This document shows positions 1-20,985 of a stretch of 64,000 bases of DNA, one piece after another. The DNA is from Mytilus edulis. Its lineage: Eukaryota > Mollusca > Bivalvia > Mytilida > Mytilidae. Position 1 is the stretch's first letter, and the number at the start of each line of letters is the position of its first letter. The position numbers and the translations under genes are program-made. The notes under the pieces are model-generated. The model made no database searches. It was given only the letters and a program-made list of their open reading frames with translations, and was not told where the DNA came from. The stretch is from NCBI RefSeq assembly GCF_963676685.1, contig NC_092355.1, positions 81,249,176 to 81,313,175 of the forward strand, read 5' to 3'.

Positions 1-268
1 TTCTTCAAAAAAATCCCCCATCCAACTGTTTGCCTACCCCCTTTTGGAGCAATTACCTCCAAACTCAATCACAGTCTCCCCTTTGAAGTATAGAACCTTT
101 TAGTACAATTTTAGAGAGATCCATACTTTAATGTTCACAAGTTATTGTCTGGACTCTGTAAACTAGAAGTATGTCTGTTTTTGCCCCTTTTTTGCGCCCC
201 ATTCCTTCATGTTTGCAGAAATTACCCCCCAATTCAATCCAAGCCTTCCCTTTGTGATATGGAACCTT
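1..268. repeat. Degenerate direct repeat in WDR48 intron 6
   Basis: Two diverged copies of a module about 165 bp apart (roughly 45-108 and 213-270) share a run of the type CAATTC-CTTCCCTTTG-TATGGAACCTT. The second copy runs directly into the 5' splice site of the WDR48 exon at 275-465. The layout resembles AT-rich gene-associated repeats common in bivalve genomes, which is recognition from memory and not a database match. No exon is visible between the left edge and 268. Confidence 0.45.
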
Positions 269-274
269 ACTCAC

Positions 275-9367
<9,093 letters not shown>

Positions 9368-9780
9368 TGATAACATGTGAAATACGTCACTAAATTCGGG
9401 AATAATTCTAACCGTAATTCGGTATCGGAAGGACTAGCCTAATCCGGATTCACAAAATTTTGTCTCCAGGTTTTCTAATGATAAAGCTGGAGATAGTAAC
9501 TCTAGCGACCCAAACCCACTTCTTCTCTATTCAATAAAACATATTTTAATTCTTAGCACGAAATATCTCATTTTTTTTTCATCTAGCTCTGCTGCGTTCA
9601 ATTTTTTATACATTTTTTTTACATTAACCGATTAAATTATCTCAATTGTTGAGTTTATACCAACTTCCTATTAAAAAGATAAGAAATAAACACATTTACA
9701 AATATCTATAAAATACACTGTCTTTGGATAAATATTTTAACGCTGACGCTATTTTGTGGAAGTTATTTCAACTGAGAGTA
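9368..9780 (-). promoter_or_regulatory. Probable WDR48 5' UTR and promoter region
   Basis: This is the sequence directly upstream of the WDR48 start. It holds a TACGTCAC element (9383-9390, CRE/ATF-like) and a CGGAAG (9426-9431, ETS-like on the plus strand). I see no TATA box at a convincing distance. The assignment rests mainly on position; no transcription start can be read from the sequence. Confidence 0.35.
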
Positions 9781-9829
9781 CCTCAGGGGAGAGTACAAAC
9801 CATGGGGAAAAGCTGTACGGCATATCACA

Positions 9830-10584
9830 TTCTAATTATCAGATTTTATCATATGTTGTTTCGATAGTCAGTCTTTGCTAAATTTTTGTAATAAATTGTA
9901 ACTCATAGCATTACAAAAACAGATCCGCTATAAGTGGTGCACAGTTAGTCCCAATTGGAATTCCGATAACCTGCAGACGATATACGGAATCTCAAAAGCG
10001 AACAAAAATGTTATCTAGTAAAAATTCAAGGGCATATATAGTATCAAAGCATGTCCAATTGACAAAGTTTTGTTTTTTTATTGCTACCAAAAAATTACCT
10101 AAAAGAGTAATTAAGTTGAACATATATATTCACATTCAGACTTTTTAAATGCCCATTTAATTAGGTGGGTGAATTTTTTCTTAATGAGAATGTGAGGCAA
10201 ATTATGTGGTATACAGGGTAGAAAAATCAAAACTTTAACAGATATAAAATCACCAATATAAGCATGCAATTTATCAAGTACTTCCAACGAGTTCTTGACA
10301 CTCCAAAAGTAATTAATTCCACTATTTTCGAAGGCCTTATTTGAACAATTTATTATCAGGTTTTTGATTGTACCAAGTGTACTGGTAAGAAGAATAGACA
10401 ATTTAGTAGTGGAACAATGGCTTGCCTGAAGACGAAATAAATCTATATTTGTAAGGTGTTTTGTGTAGCTTCGGAATCCAATACATAGTTGGGACTTTCG
10501 TTGTTTTTGGTTCTGCTTGTAATGACGGCGTGCACAGAGTTGACGGCAATTGTAAAATGCGCTTTTAAAAGTAGCTTTATACAA
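9830..10584 (-). pseudogene. Decayed reverse transcriptase, Penelope-like retroelement fragment
   Basis: The open part (10111-10584, 157 codons) contains KNLIINCSNKAFENSGINYF and SLEVLDKLHAYIGDF, typical of a bivalve reverse-transcriptase family that I associate with Penelope-like elements. The catalytic-region block lies farther on (about 9895-10075: VNWTCFDTIYALEFL, then IGIPIGTNCAPLIADLF), but after a frameshift and with an in-frame stop. A remnant of the following segment (SKQH) is seen near 9850. No active-site YLDD box, endonuclease or terminal repeats are intact. It sits just upstream of WDR48 on the same strand and appears dead. Confidence 0.75.
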
Positions 10585-11794
10585 CCATGTAAATCATACA
10601 TTTCAAACAGGAAGTTTTTTTTATGATGAAAGGATGAACACTAGCCATTAACATCCAAATTATTAAAAAAAGTTCTCAAAATAAAATCTATGAAGTATGA
10701 AACAAACATGGAAACGGCAAAAACATATGTAACTTGTAACATTAAATAAGCATAAAATAGAGTTTTTGACCTGAAATTTGTACAAATTTAACGTACTTTC
10801 TTGCATTTCGTACAGTAGATATTTTAGGATTCAGACTATAAAGTCAAACGAACTTTACCTAAAAAAAATCCAAATTGGCCATGGAGGATGTGTTGGAAAT
10901 GAAGTTCGTTATATGTAAGAAGTAGACATTTTTAAAGCTTAATATTAGAACATGGAAGAATCGTTAAAATAAATATGTACTTGCTATTTTCATATTGCGA
11001 AATGACTTGATATTCTAAATGTGCATAAAAAGAGGTTTCAAAAAATTGCAATATAAGAAGGATTCGATAGTCCAGACTGAACACCTGAATTTTCCAAACT
11101 GTCCAGCCATTATGTTACAGATTAAAGAAATGACGTTTTAACGCTATTTTTGTTATTAGGGTCCATGACATAGTCGCTAATTGTCTCCATTACACTGTTC
11201 TAAGCATATTTTTTTTTTAACATTTTCAGAATGTGCATTTGCTGTACTTTGTTATTCGAAAGAAAAAGAAATATGTTGAACGTTTATGTTTAAAGTTATG
11301 TGATAAACTAATTGTCCAGTGTTTTTGTTACGCTTACGTTTTCTGGGGGAAAATAGCGGTAAATGATTTTAGTAATTTAAAGACGTTACGTTTTTGGACT
11401 CAGCTTTGTGCACGCCATCAAAGTGGTAGCTAAAAGTTTATGTTTATTACAGATGTCGTTTTCTGAAAATGGAGTCAGTTGGAATGTTGGTGAATTGGTG
11501 ATTTCTTTTTTCAGAACCTCAATGTAACAATAATAATATTATAAGCAGCTTTATCGATCGGGACAAAAACAAATTCCTTGGCTAGTTCTTTTAGTTTATG
11601 TTTGATACGAGAAATAGGTTTATTGTGGTTATTGTTAATAGTAAAACTATTTTATATTAATGCTATATTAATATCTCAAAGATTAAATGAAAATACTGTC
11701 TTTCCACAATATATCGACAATGGTCTTCTGATAATTTGATCGATTAGAAAATTATTCCTACTACATGTTTGAAAATTTATGTTTATCTGTTTAT
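10585..11794. other. Intergenic, nothing recognised
   Basis: AT-rich sequence without a recognisable exon, RNA gene or repeat. The only open frames are under 70 codons and show no family features. Confidence 0.5.
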
Positions 11795-11935
11795 ATATAG
11801 ATATAGCAAGATGAGGTATGAGTGCCAATGAGACAACTATCCATCCAAATAACAATTTATAAAAGTAAACAATTATAGGTCAAGGTACTGCCTCCAACAC
11901 GGAGCGTTGGCTCACACCGAACAACAATATTTCAA
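11795..11935 (-). repeat. Dispersed bivalve repeat copy
   Basis: Reverse-orientation copy of the element at 505-645, sharing GTTGTTCGGTGTGAGCCAA, the TATAATTGTTTACTTTTATA stretch and TCATTGGCACTCATACC. It lies immediately before the larger repeat at 11998. Confidence 0.72.
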
Positions 11936-11997
11936 TATTGCTCTTTTACACATGCGTATGACTCTGGTCTGGCTGAGGCCAATAAGAATATAGAACT

Positions 11998-13351
11998 AGA
12001 GGCTCCCTAAAGCTTGTGTCGCTCACCTGATTCTATTTGGGATTTTGAAATATTAAAAAATGTAAAAATTTGTAACAGATACTTATAATGATGTTTTAGG
12101 CAAAATTTGGTTTAATATTGTTTTTTTTGGTTACATTTCTTTCAGAAGTTCTCTTAAAAAAGACATTTGTGTGTATTTCCTATAGGGTACCATGTTCAAC
12201 TAAGTCCCCGTCTGGCGGTCATCTTGGATAATGGATCTGCTACAAAGTAACAACACTTGGTCAGCACCTCATAAGGAACATTCATGCCATGTTTTATTTC
12301 ATTCCATTCAGTGCTTTTCTAAACATGCTAAAAGAAGACATTTGTATGTATTTCCCATAGGGTAGTGTGTTAAACAGAGTCCCCCGCTGGCAGCCATCTT
12401 GGATGATGGATCGGCTACAACGTAAACACACTTGGTCAACATCTTATAAGGAACATTCATGCTATTTTTGGTTTCATTCAATCTTATTAAAATAAGTTCT
12501 CATCACTTGCTCCTCGATTTTTTATATGTCGCCGTGTCACAACGTAACAACACTTGGTCAGTACCTCATAAGGAACATTCATGCTATGTTTGGTTTCAAT
12601 CCATTCAGTGGTTCTCTAAAAGAAGACATTTGTATGTATTTCCTATAGGGTCCGAAGTTTAACCAAGCCCCCCCCCCCTGGCGGCCATCTTGGACGATGG
12701 ATCGGCTACAACGTAACAACACTTGGTCAGTACCTCATAAGGAACATTCATGCTATGTTTGGTTTCAATCCATTCAGTGGTTCTCTAAAAGAAGACATTT
12801 GTATGTATTTCCCATAGGGTACAATGTTAACTAAGTCCCCCGCTGGCGGCCATCTTTGATGATGGATCGGCTTTCGTAACAACACTTGGTCAGCACCTCA
12901 TAAGGAACATTCATGCTATGTTTGGTTACAATCCATTCAGTGGTTCTCTAAAAGAAGACATTTGTATGTATTTCCCATAGGGTCCCATGCTAAACTAAGT
13001 CCCCCGCTGACGGCCATCTTGGATGATGGATCGGCTAAAAAGTAACAACACTTGGTCAGCATCTCATTAGGAAAATTCATGCTATGTTTGGTTCCATTCC
13101 ATTCTGTGGTTCTCTTAAAAGAAGACATTTGTATGTATTTCCCGTAGGGCGCTGGCGGCCATCTTGGATGATGGATCGGCTACAAAGTAACAACACTTGG
13201 TCAGTACTTGCCATGTTTGGTTTCATTTAATTTAGAGGTTCTCTAGAAGAAGTTCAAAAATGTAAAAAGTTTACGACGACGGCCGACGATGGACGACAGA
13301 CGCCAAGTGATGAGAAAAGCTCACTTGGCCATTTGGGCCAGGTGAGCTAAT
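11998..13351. repeat. Bivalve dispersed repeat with seven ~165-bp internal tandem copies
   Basis: It starts CTAAAGCTTGTGTCGCTCACCTG and ends GGCCAGGTGAGCTAA, so CTCACCTG and CAGGTGAG form short inverted ends. The interior repeats a module anchored on ACTTGGTCAG (near 12257, 12431, 12552, 12722, 12884, 13050 and 13193) with GGCGGCCATCTTGGATGATG and GAAGACATTTGTATGTATTT. The terminal block ACGCCAAGTGATGAGAAAAG is one I recognise in many mussel loci. Non-coding. Confidence 0.75.
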
Positions 13352-14199
13352 AAAGTTGATTATATATCCATATCTATATATGATTGTCAAAATAACACAT
13401 GTCTCTCAATTTTAAAACATCATTATAATAAGTCTTCAGAACTTATGGAACCTTTAATTGGAATAAAATATATAAGCGTGTAAATATTTTTATAATCTTG
13501 AACGAGCATTAAAACTATCATTTTTTTTTAAATTCAACACTTTACCTCGAAAGTTACAAAAAAACTAAAAACGTGTCTAGATCCGTTGATTTCCACAATT
13601 GAAGGAGCGCACATTGTCAAAAAGTAAAGGTAATAATGTATCTTCTAATGTATTCGCCATGGAAATATATGCATGTGTAAGCATGTTTTGTTTTGTAAGG
13701 GTTGTTACTTTTAGTTATGCGGAGTGTCGTTCGTGCATACATATTTTGACAATATTGAAAATTATTGTTATTTTTTGGCTGCGCTAACACACACTAAAAA
13801 GGTACTAAGACAAATTATTTCTAATTAATTGTTGGTGCAGTCTGGTCACAATAGCTATACGTCCATGAAACCAGATTGTCATTCAACGTACTGCAACTGT
13901 GGAGCTAAACTGTTATTTAAAAAGTAAAATCACAAAAATACTGAACTCAGAGGAGAATCCAATCGGAAAGTCCATAATCACATGGCAAAATCAAATGACA
14001 AAACACATCAAAAACGAATGGACAAGAAGTGTCATATTCCTGACTTGGTACTGGCATTTTCAAATGTAGAAAATGGTGACTAAAACCTGGTTTTTTAGCG
14101 CTAAACCTCTTACTTGTACGACAGATCCATCTAATTTTATAATATTGATAATGATGCGTGAACAAATCAAAAAGACACAATAGGTAAATATGTAAAAAT
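13352..14199. other. Intergenic, nothing recognised
   Basis: AT-rich, short open frames only (62-77 codons) without family signatures. No repeat structure evident at this scale. Confidence 0.45.
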
Positions 14200-14707
14200 T
14201 AAAGGTAAAAGGTCTAATTCGGTAGGTCACATTCGTGAAAAGGGGACGGCATTACAGTTACGGCATCAGGAACATATCCGATATCATCTTATATACCAGG
14301 TATTCCTTACCAATCAACCAACTCGTGATGGCGTCCGTAAAATTTACGAAATCATCTCTTTTGTCGTAAAGTTATGTCGATTACGTTATATGTACTTGGA
14401 CTGTGCAGTTTGAACTGTAATTTATATTCTCAATCATTACAACTTTAACTGAATATGTATTGGTATGTCTAGAGCGATATTATATTTTTTTCAGTTCGTG
14501 TGTGAAAAATTCAGCTCTGAGAATCGGTCTTGTACAATTCAGGCAGACCTATTTACTTACAGCCACTATTTAGCCAATAATATTGGTATGCGCCTGTCCC
14601 AAGTCAGGATCCTCTTGCCTTTATTAGTCTTGTATGCTTTTTTAATTTTAGTTTCTTGTGTATAATTCGGAGTTTAGTATGACGTCCATTATCACTGAAC
14701 TAGTATG
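14200..14707 (+). repeat. Left part of an interrupted dispersed retroelement-related repeat
   Basis: Blocks GGTCACATTCGTGAAAAGGG, TGATGGCGTCCGTAAAATTT and ATAATTCGGAGTTTAGTATG belong to a sequence that in bivalve genomes I have seen continue directly into CATATTTGTTTAGGGGCC. Here that continuation lies at 16585, because another element sits between. The sequence is decayed and not translatable. Confidence 0.5.
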
Positions 14708-16584
14708 ACGTTACGCACGGTATTCGGTCAATTTTTCATTTGACCATTTCTTGATGCATAAGTAGGACAAAAACTAATCAATTCTACGTTTTATAAAAAA
14801 TTACTTGTCTTGTTTCATCATTTGAATCGAAATTAGATAAAACCTGATTTAAAAAAAATAATTAAGCAAAAATTCCATGTCCATAATTCCATTTTTTGCC
14901 GTGTAAGACGTAACAACAATTACTAACCATTCAAATATAAACGGAAGAAAAAATACTAACTACTGAATGGAATTCGATGAAATTTGTACAGGTGGGATAT
15001 AATATGATCATATTCATGATGTGAAACGGTCACGATAAATATTATGTCACTTCGCAATTTAGCGGTCATTTCCGAAATTCCATAGAGCTGTAAGATTTGA
15101 AAATTCAAGTATACAAAAATGAAAGCAACCACTTCGATATTATAATATTTTCACATAAATCATAGAAAAGGTTCGCCACCTCTACATGAAAATGTGATTT
15201 TATTGAATTTTACGACATCACTTTTATTTCTAACATAACTTCTCTCATTTTATTTTTTTCAGTATTTTCCGTGTCTCCCTTAAATGTTACCATAGAGCCA
15301 TTGTTCAAGATTTTTTCAGTACCATGATAATTAAGGGTATTTTAAATTTGTGATAGACAAATGAACTATGAAACAAATGATACTCCTGAAATGTGATTTT
15401 ATTAAAGATTCGTTTATGCCTTTAATGCGAAGGAAACACTAAATTTTTCATTAATTTCTATCAAGTTGTCCGTGTCTCCCCGAAATGTTACCACGTCAAA
15501 ATTGAACGTTTTTTTTGCACTTAACGTCAATGTAACGTAATATATTATAATTTTGTTTTCCATTGACTGAAAGTTTAGCATTGTTGTGTTTTTAGCATTT
15601 GACCAGAGCTCTGGCATTTGTGTAAGGATATATTTTTTGGAGATCATTTTTAATAATTTCTTTTAAAAGGTAATACATCAACAAGAAAATTTGACTTCTA
15701 TAAAAATTTTGTAAACCATGTGCTGATCTTAAAGGCGTCGAAGCTTTTGATGAACAATAAATTTTCTATAATACCGAACCGAACCTTTCGACTTTGGAAC
15801 CTAGTAACATGTATGTGTCTGCTAGTACGAATGTTTGTAGTATACACTAACAGTCATTTCCACGCATCTGACAAGTAGACCCATTTGAAAAATACTTATA
15901 CAAATCCAAGGACTGTAGATCACTTTTTAATTGTAAATAAAATGAAAAATTCCAAACTGCCGTTTTTAATCAAAAATCTGAGGATGAAATTGAAATTATA
16001 AATCAAGCAAAGAGAAGATATATAGTAGATGTTGCTGCCATTGACCCGAACGAGGATTATTTTTTTTTTATTTAGGATCTTCTTGAAAGAAACATATTTG
16101 GGATGTTGATAGTACAGATAAAAAAAAACCTAACTTATTCTCTAACTGTTGTTCAAAAACTACAGCTGAAGGCGGGACTATAACATTTATACTCTTTAAC
16201 CCTTAAACAGCTTCAGAATTGGCTGTTTCAACGCGATGTACATGCCCAGACTTAAATACTTGTGATGACGGAATCCTGAGCTTCATAGAGGATAAGCATT
16301 TTGTAACAATTGAAATGCTTGGGCAGTGACAAATATTTGAAATGTACACTAGCTTTCGTTAAGTTAAGATTAATTATGAGAAAATAAAGTTTATTTAATT
16401 GTCAAAAATATACAATCATTCATGTAAAGAGTCTATTTTTTTAAATGGGTAGTTAAAAATGAAAATGCCAGCTGTATTAAAAATGGTGCAAAGCTTTGAC
16501 GTTTTGTACAGAAGTCAGTTTAAAATAATTGAAAACTACGTTACTCGACGTTACCATTACTAAACCGAACACTGTGCGTAACGT
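14708..16584. mobile_element. 1,877-bp inverted-repeat DNA element with 8-bp target duplication
   Basis: The left end ACGTTACGCACGGTATTCGG and the right end on the opposite strand ACGTTACGCACAGTGTTCGG match at 18 of 20 positions. The flanks carry CTAGTATG and CTAATATG, an 8-bp duplication with one mismatch. The interior contains two diverged copies about 200 bp apart of CCGTGTCTCCC...AAATGTTACCA (near 15270 and 15470). There is no transposase-sized frame, so it is non-autonomous or dead. Superfamily not assigned. Confidence 0.75.
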
Positions 16585-16725
16585 CTAATATGCATATTTG
16601 TTTAGGGGCCAGCTGAAGGACGCCTCCGGTGCGGGAGTTTCTCGCTACATTGCAGACCCATTGGTGGCCTTCGGGTTGTTGCCGCTTTGACACATTCCCC
16701 ATTTCCATTCTCAATTTTATGCAAA
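16585..16725 (+). repeat. Right part of the interrupted dispersed repeat
   Basis: It begins CTAATATGCATATTTGTTTA and contains a frame reading LKDASGAGVSRYIADPLVAF before a stop. This block is widespread in mussel sequences and normally follows the sequence ending at 14707. Confidence 0.55.
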
Positions 16726-16854
16726 ATCTAAAGTTAACCACCTACAATATCTATTAGCGAAAACAGTATCTTCATTAACAATTTGAGGTTGAACGATACA
16801 CAAAACTTTTGTGTAACAGTACATTCTTAAGTTCTATGTATCTTTATATATATA

Positions 16855-16935
16855 CAACATAGCAGGTGTGGAATGATTGTCAATGAGATAACTATATCAG
16901 TCTTACAGACTAAAGAATACAAGAGCACAAATGCT
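16855..16935 (-). repeat. Fragment of the CATTGGCAATCATACCACA dispersed repeat
   Basis: On the minus strand TATCTCATTGACAATCATTC is a diverged copy of the motif at the 3' end of the 505-645 element and of the H1 spacer copy. Only the end of the element remains. Confidence 0.5.
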
Positions 16936-17029
16936 AAAATGTCTTGTGTCTGTTTTACTTATGATAGTATATACGTTGAACGTCTGTAATATTAGGCGTT
17001 TCACATCCGCTTATGATTGTCAATGATTC

Positions 17030-17512
17030 ATAAACAAGAATGTGTCCAAAGTACACGGATGCCCCACTCGCATTATCATTTTCCATGTTCAATGGACCGT
17101 GAAATTGGGTAAAAAATCTAATTTGGCCTTATAGGTAAAAAGATCAACCAATAGGGAACATGTGTACTAAGTTTCAAGTTGATTGGACTTCAGCTTCATC
17201 AAAAACTACCTTGACCAAAAACTTTAACCTGAAACTCATAGTTTTAATTTCTATGTTCAGTGGACCATGAGAATGGGGTCAAAAGTTTAATTTTGTTTTA
17301 AAACAAGAAAGTTCATATCATAAGGAACATGTGTACTAAGTTTCAAGTTGAGTGGACTTCAGCTTCATCAAAAACTACCTTGACCAAAAACTTTAACCTG
17401 AAGTGGGACGAACGGACGGACAGACGAACGAACAGACGAACGTATAGACGGACTGAAGGATGCACAGACCAGAAAACATAATGTCCCTATCGTAGTTGGG
17501 GCATAAAAAGAG
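17030..17512. repeat. Dispersed bivalve repeat (two ~165-bp internal copies)
   Basis: It starts ACAAGAATGTGTCCAAAGTA and ends CTATCGTAGTTGGGGCATAA. Inside, a module running from CAATGGACCGTGAAATTGGG to TTGACCAAAAACTTTAACCT occurs twice (about 17095-17236 and 17259-17400), followed by an ACGGACGGACAGACGAACG stretch. This family is abundant in bivalve genomes. Non-coding. Confidence 0.75.
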
Positions 17513-18040
17513 GTCAAGGTCAGATGAAACATGCCATACCGACCAGTACAACCATCTTGCGCACAAAATATATACGGTGGTTTTGAAGCTTAGAAAAAAA
17601 ATCTTTAGCCAATTAATTCGGAATATTAGGTCAAAAGTATATGATTCCTGGCCGACAGCCTCTCATAGACATCTAACTATTCTTCAATTTATCAAATACA
17701 ATTGAAGTATTGCTTTAAGTATCTGATGACAAAACCATGAAAACGTAACAAAGACCAATAAACCAGGAAAATTAGGTCAATGTCATATATGAAGCATGCA
17801 CACAGACATGTACACCAAATAAAGTGGCCCTATAGCATACAGATATATAAGAAAATAACCAAACAACATAAAATAAACATTGCTCAGTGATGCAGGATAA
17901 TGAGGTCAAGGTTAGTTGATACCTTGTTAGTCGTTGGTGTACACCTTACAATCATAACAACATACAGGTACCTTATAGCTTAACGAATCTTAAATTTGTA
18001 TAAGAAAATAAGACTTATGAAGGACGGACAAATAAACTGC
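17513..18040. repeat. Degenerate GAGGTCAAGGTCAGATGAAA repeats
   Basis: Three weak copies of a module carrying (A/G)GGTCAAGGT, CATGCCA/CATGCAC and a TACACCTTACAATCAT or related block (near 17510, 17780 and 17905). It is again a mollusc dispersed-repeat pattern, heavily decayed. Confidence 0.5.
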
Positions 18041-18347
18041 ATGATATTGCTATATTTTTGAATGATAATATGAACGTCTGCGTAGCATCAGATCTTTCAC
18101 GATCCTTTTCACGATCATCAAAAAGCGGTACGTGATCTTTCACGATCCGAAATATCAATGTTGTGTAAATATTTCTTTTTTTTACAAAGTTTTGGATTAT
18201 GCTTACACAAAATAACTATGAGAACCATTTTATTCATTCAAATGGAATGCCCTTTTTCAGGAAAGTAGTTTAGTAATTCGTGCATGTGGAATTCAAATTA
18301 GGTGATAAATCATGGACGGTTTATTCAAATTAGGAGGGTTTCTTATC
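18041..18347. other. Intergenic with one or two isolated copies of the 32-bp satellite
   Basis: Short CACGATC repeats lie near 18095-18150 (TCTTTCACGATCC twice). The motif GTGGAATTCAAATTAGGTGA at about 18286 is a single unit of the satellite that forms an array 3.5 kb away at 21791-22542, in the same orientation. Confidence 0.6.
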
Positions 18348-18813
18348 GTCGAGTTGCAAGTTGCGAGTTATAAAAGTCGAGTTGTGAGTTAAGAAAGTCG
18401 AGTTGCGAGTTACAAAAGTCGAGTTGCGAGTTAGGAAAGTCCAGTTGCGAGTTACAAAAGTCCAGTTGCGAGTTAGGAAAGTCCAGTTGCGAGTTACAAA
18501 AGTCCAGTTGCGAGTTAGGAAAGTCGAGTTGCGAGTTACAAAAGTCCAGTTGCGAGTTACAAAAGTGGAGTTGCGAGTTAGGAAAGTCCAGTTGCGAGTT
18601 ACAAAAGTCGAGTTGCGAGTTAGGAAAGTACCAGTTGCGAGTTACAAAAGTCGAGTTGCGAGTTAGGAAAGTCAAGTTGCGAGTTACAAAAGTCGAGTTG
18701 CGAGTTAGGAAAGTCTAGTTGCGAGTTACGAAAGTCGAGTTGCGAGCTACAAAAGTCGAGTTGCGAGTTAGGAAAGTCGAGTTGCGAGTTACAAAAGTCG
18801 AGTTGCGAGTTAA
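18348..18813 (+). repeat. 21-bp minisatellite, left (plus-oriented) arm
   Basis: About 22 copies of GTCGAGTTGCGAGTTACAAA plus one base. Variants ending ACAAAA and AGGAAA tend to alternate, giving a 42-bp dimer. The reverse complement of the same unit forms the array at 21331-21790, so the two arrays could pair as a long imperfect hairpin. Confidence 0.93.
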
Positions 18814-19098
18814 CTTTCAGGTTTGATTCACATTTGATAAACAAAACATGCATGTACCTGAACTTAGTTATTCCCGTGATTGTGGGATTTGAAACAGTTA
18901 TATGTGATACTTATTTATAAGAGTCTAACATAAGTTAAGTTCTGGAAGCATTAAAAAAAATAATAATGTATGGTGGCATACAGCTGCCATCGAAATGACC
19001 AGTTGCCCAGATAATTATCTCGGCAAATTGATATATTATCACGATAAGTCGACATATTATCTCGATATTTCGACTTTATTATCTCAACAAGTCGACAT
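18814..19098. repeat. Unique stretch followed by GTCGACATATTATCTCGATA-type inverted motifs
   Basis: 18814-18984 is unremarkable. From about 18985 the sequence is built from TATTATCTCGA/TCGACATATTATC-type motifs around GTCGAC palindromes, a style of dispersed element seen in bivalves. Confidence 0.4.
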
Positions 19099-19519
19099 TA
19101 TGGAAGCATTAAATCGACTTGTCTAGATAGTTAACACAACATGTCGACATACTTATCGCGACAAGTCGACAAAAGATATATCGGCAACTCGTCTTGAGGT
19201 CGAGATGAATGCTCGTAACTGTCCTTGTCTTGTTGAGTTGTCGAATTAATTATCACAACAAGTCAGCTTTATTTTCTTGACAAGTAAACATGCAACGGGG
19301 TCGATCGAGACGTGATAGGTTAAAATAAAAAATTCTTATTTTGCATCCAATCTCGATGGAATTTTTATCATTGAGTACCTCTTGACAGGATTTTTCAGTA
19401 GTATTCAAGGGATTTCACATAGCTCTTTTGATTTTCAAGATAAAGTGGCCCATTTGGGGTCAAACCCGCAAAAAACAACTTAAGTCCGATTTTGACAGGG
19501 TTTTTTTTCCATTGAATTC
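19099..19519. repeat. 421-bp tandem duplication, copy 1
   Basis: It starts TATGGAAGCATTAAATCGAC and ends CCATTGAATTCT. By line-by-line comparison I find no difference from copy 2, so the duplication is recent or an assembly artefact. It contains GTCGAC motifs and an oligo-T tract but no gene. Confidence 0.95.
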
Positions 19520-19940
19520 TTATGGAAGCATTAAATCGACTTGTCTAGATAGTTAACACAACATGTCGACATACTTATCGCGACAAGTCGACAAAAGATA
19601 TATCGGCAACTCGTCTTGAGGTCGAGATGAATGCTCGTAACTGTCCTTGTCTTGTTGAGTTGTCGAATTAATTATCACAACAAGTCAGCTTTATTTTCTT
19701 GACAAGTAAACATGCAACGGGGTCGATCGAGACGTGATAGGTTAAAATAAAAAATTCTTATTTTGCATCCAATCTCGATGGAATTTTTATCATTGAGTAC
19801 CTCTTGACAGGATTTTTCAGTAGTATTCAAGGGATTTCACATAGCTCTTTTGATTTTCAAGATAAAGTGGCCCATTTGGGGTCAAACCCGCAAAAAACAA
19901 CTTAAGTCCGATTTTGACAGGGTTTTTTTTCCATTGAATT
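19520..19940. repeat. 421-bp tandem duplication, copy 2
   Basis: Exact continuation of copy 1 at a period of 421 bp, ending before TTATACCAAGAGTGG. No change is seen relative to copy 1 over the full length. Confidence 0.95.
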
Positions 19941-20036
19941 CTTTATACCAAGAGTGGACACAATGAATGTCTCGCCTTTTCTAGTGATTATAATATATCT
20001 ATATTGAAGTATAAAAAAGAGTTGTATACCACAACC

Positions 20037-20985
20037 ATCAAGCCTCTGTCACACCTTGATTGATAGCACGAACGGACGCATTACGGATGAAAATTAAAGT
20101 TGTCCGTTGACAAAATTGTTATCCGTTGGGAGTCCGTTGATGTACTGGCCAAATAAAACGGACAAGAAACGAATGCATAAAGCCTCGGTCACGCCTTACC
20201 GGATAGCACAAACAGACGCCTAACGGATGAAAATAAAAGTTGTCCGTTGACAAAATTGTTATCCGTTGGGAGTCCGTTGTTGTACTGACCGAATAAAACG
20301 GACGTGTAACGGATGCATAACGGACACACACCGGATATGCAAGGTACGAGAAACGGACACGTACCGGACAGAACGGATGTCGAACGTACATCAAACAGAC
20401 GAGCGGACAAGTAACGCATAAAACGGACACCTAACGGAAGCGTACCGGATAAAACGGATGAACAAGATATACGCAAAAATCAAAGGCGACAATAATGATA
20501 CATAGAAATTGCATAAATATTCAAAATGTTTCTGTGTAACTGGTTTTGGTTTGTTCTTCAAAATTCCGCCAAAGGGCAGTGTCTGGCCTGAATAAGAACT
20601 GCTTGATCGTGAAGTCAAGACGTGCATATACTCTAACTTAAGATCGATTAATAATAATAAGAATTCATGAACCTTAAGAAATCTGACATACCAATAATTG
20701 GCATTTCTGACGCGAAATTTTCAATTGGCATTTATCCGTTTCAGATCCGTTCATCATCCGTTTTATCTGTAATACGTCCTGTAGAAGTCCGTTTCTTATC
20801 CGTTCAACATCCGTTTTATCCGTTAAACATCCGGTAGAAGTCCGTTGGTGAATTTATCTTGCAGACCTCCAACGGATGTATAACGGATACAAAACGGAAA
20901 CGAAACGGACGAGTAACGTACAAAACGGACGCCGAACGGACGTTTAACGGGCATTTTATCCGTTGGACGTCCGTTCACAGTGAGT
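20037..20985. repeat. ACGGAC-rich dispersed element with inverted-motif halves
   Basis: The left half opens with two ~142-bp direct copies (20037 and 20179) sharing AAAGTTGTCCGTTGACAAAA and GTTATCCGTTGGGAGTCCGT, then many ACGGAC/AACGGAT motifs. The right half (20720-20985) is rich in the complementary ATCCGTT and GTCCGTT. Composition and the mirrored motif orientation suggest a non-autonomous foldback-type element. Open frames on the minus strand are repeat translation. Confidence 0.6.

Noticed and set aside
20119-20627. Minus-strand ORFs rich in Val/Arg/Ser
   Set aside because: They come from the ACGGAC-repeat element and are not supported by any family feature.
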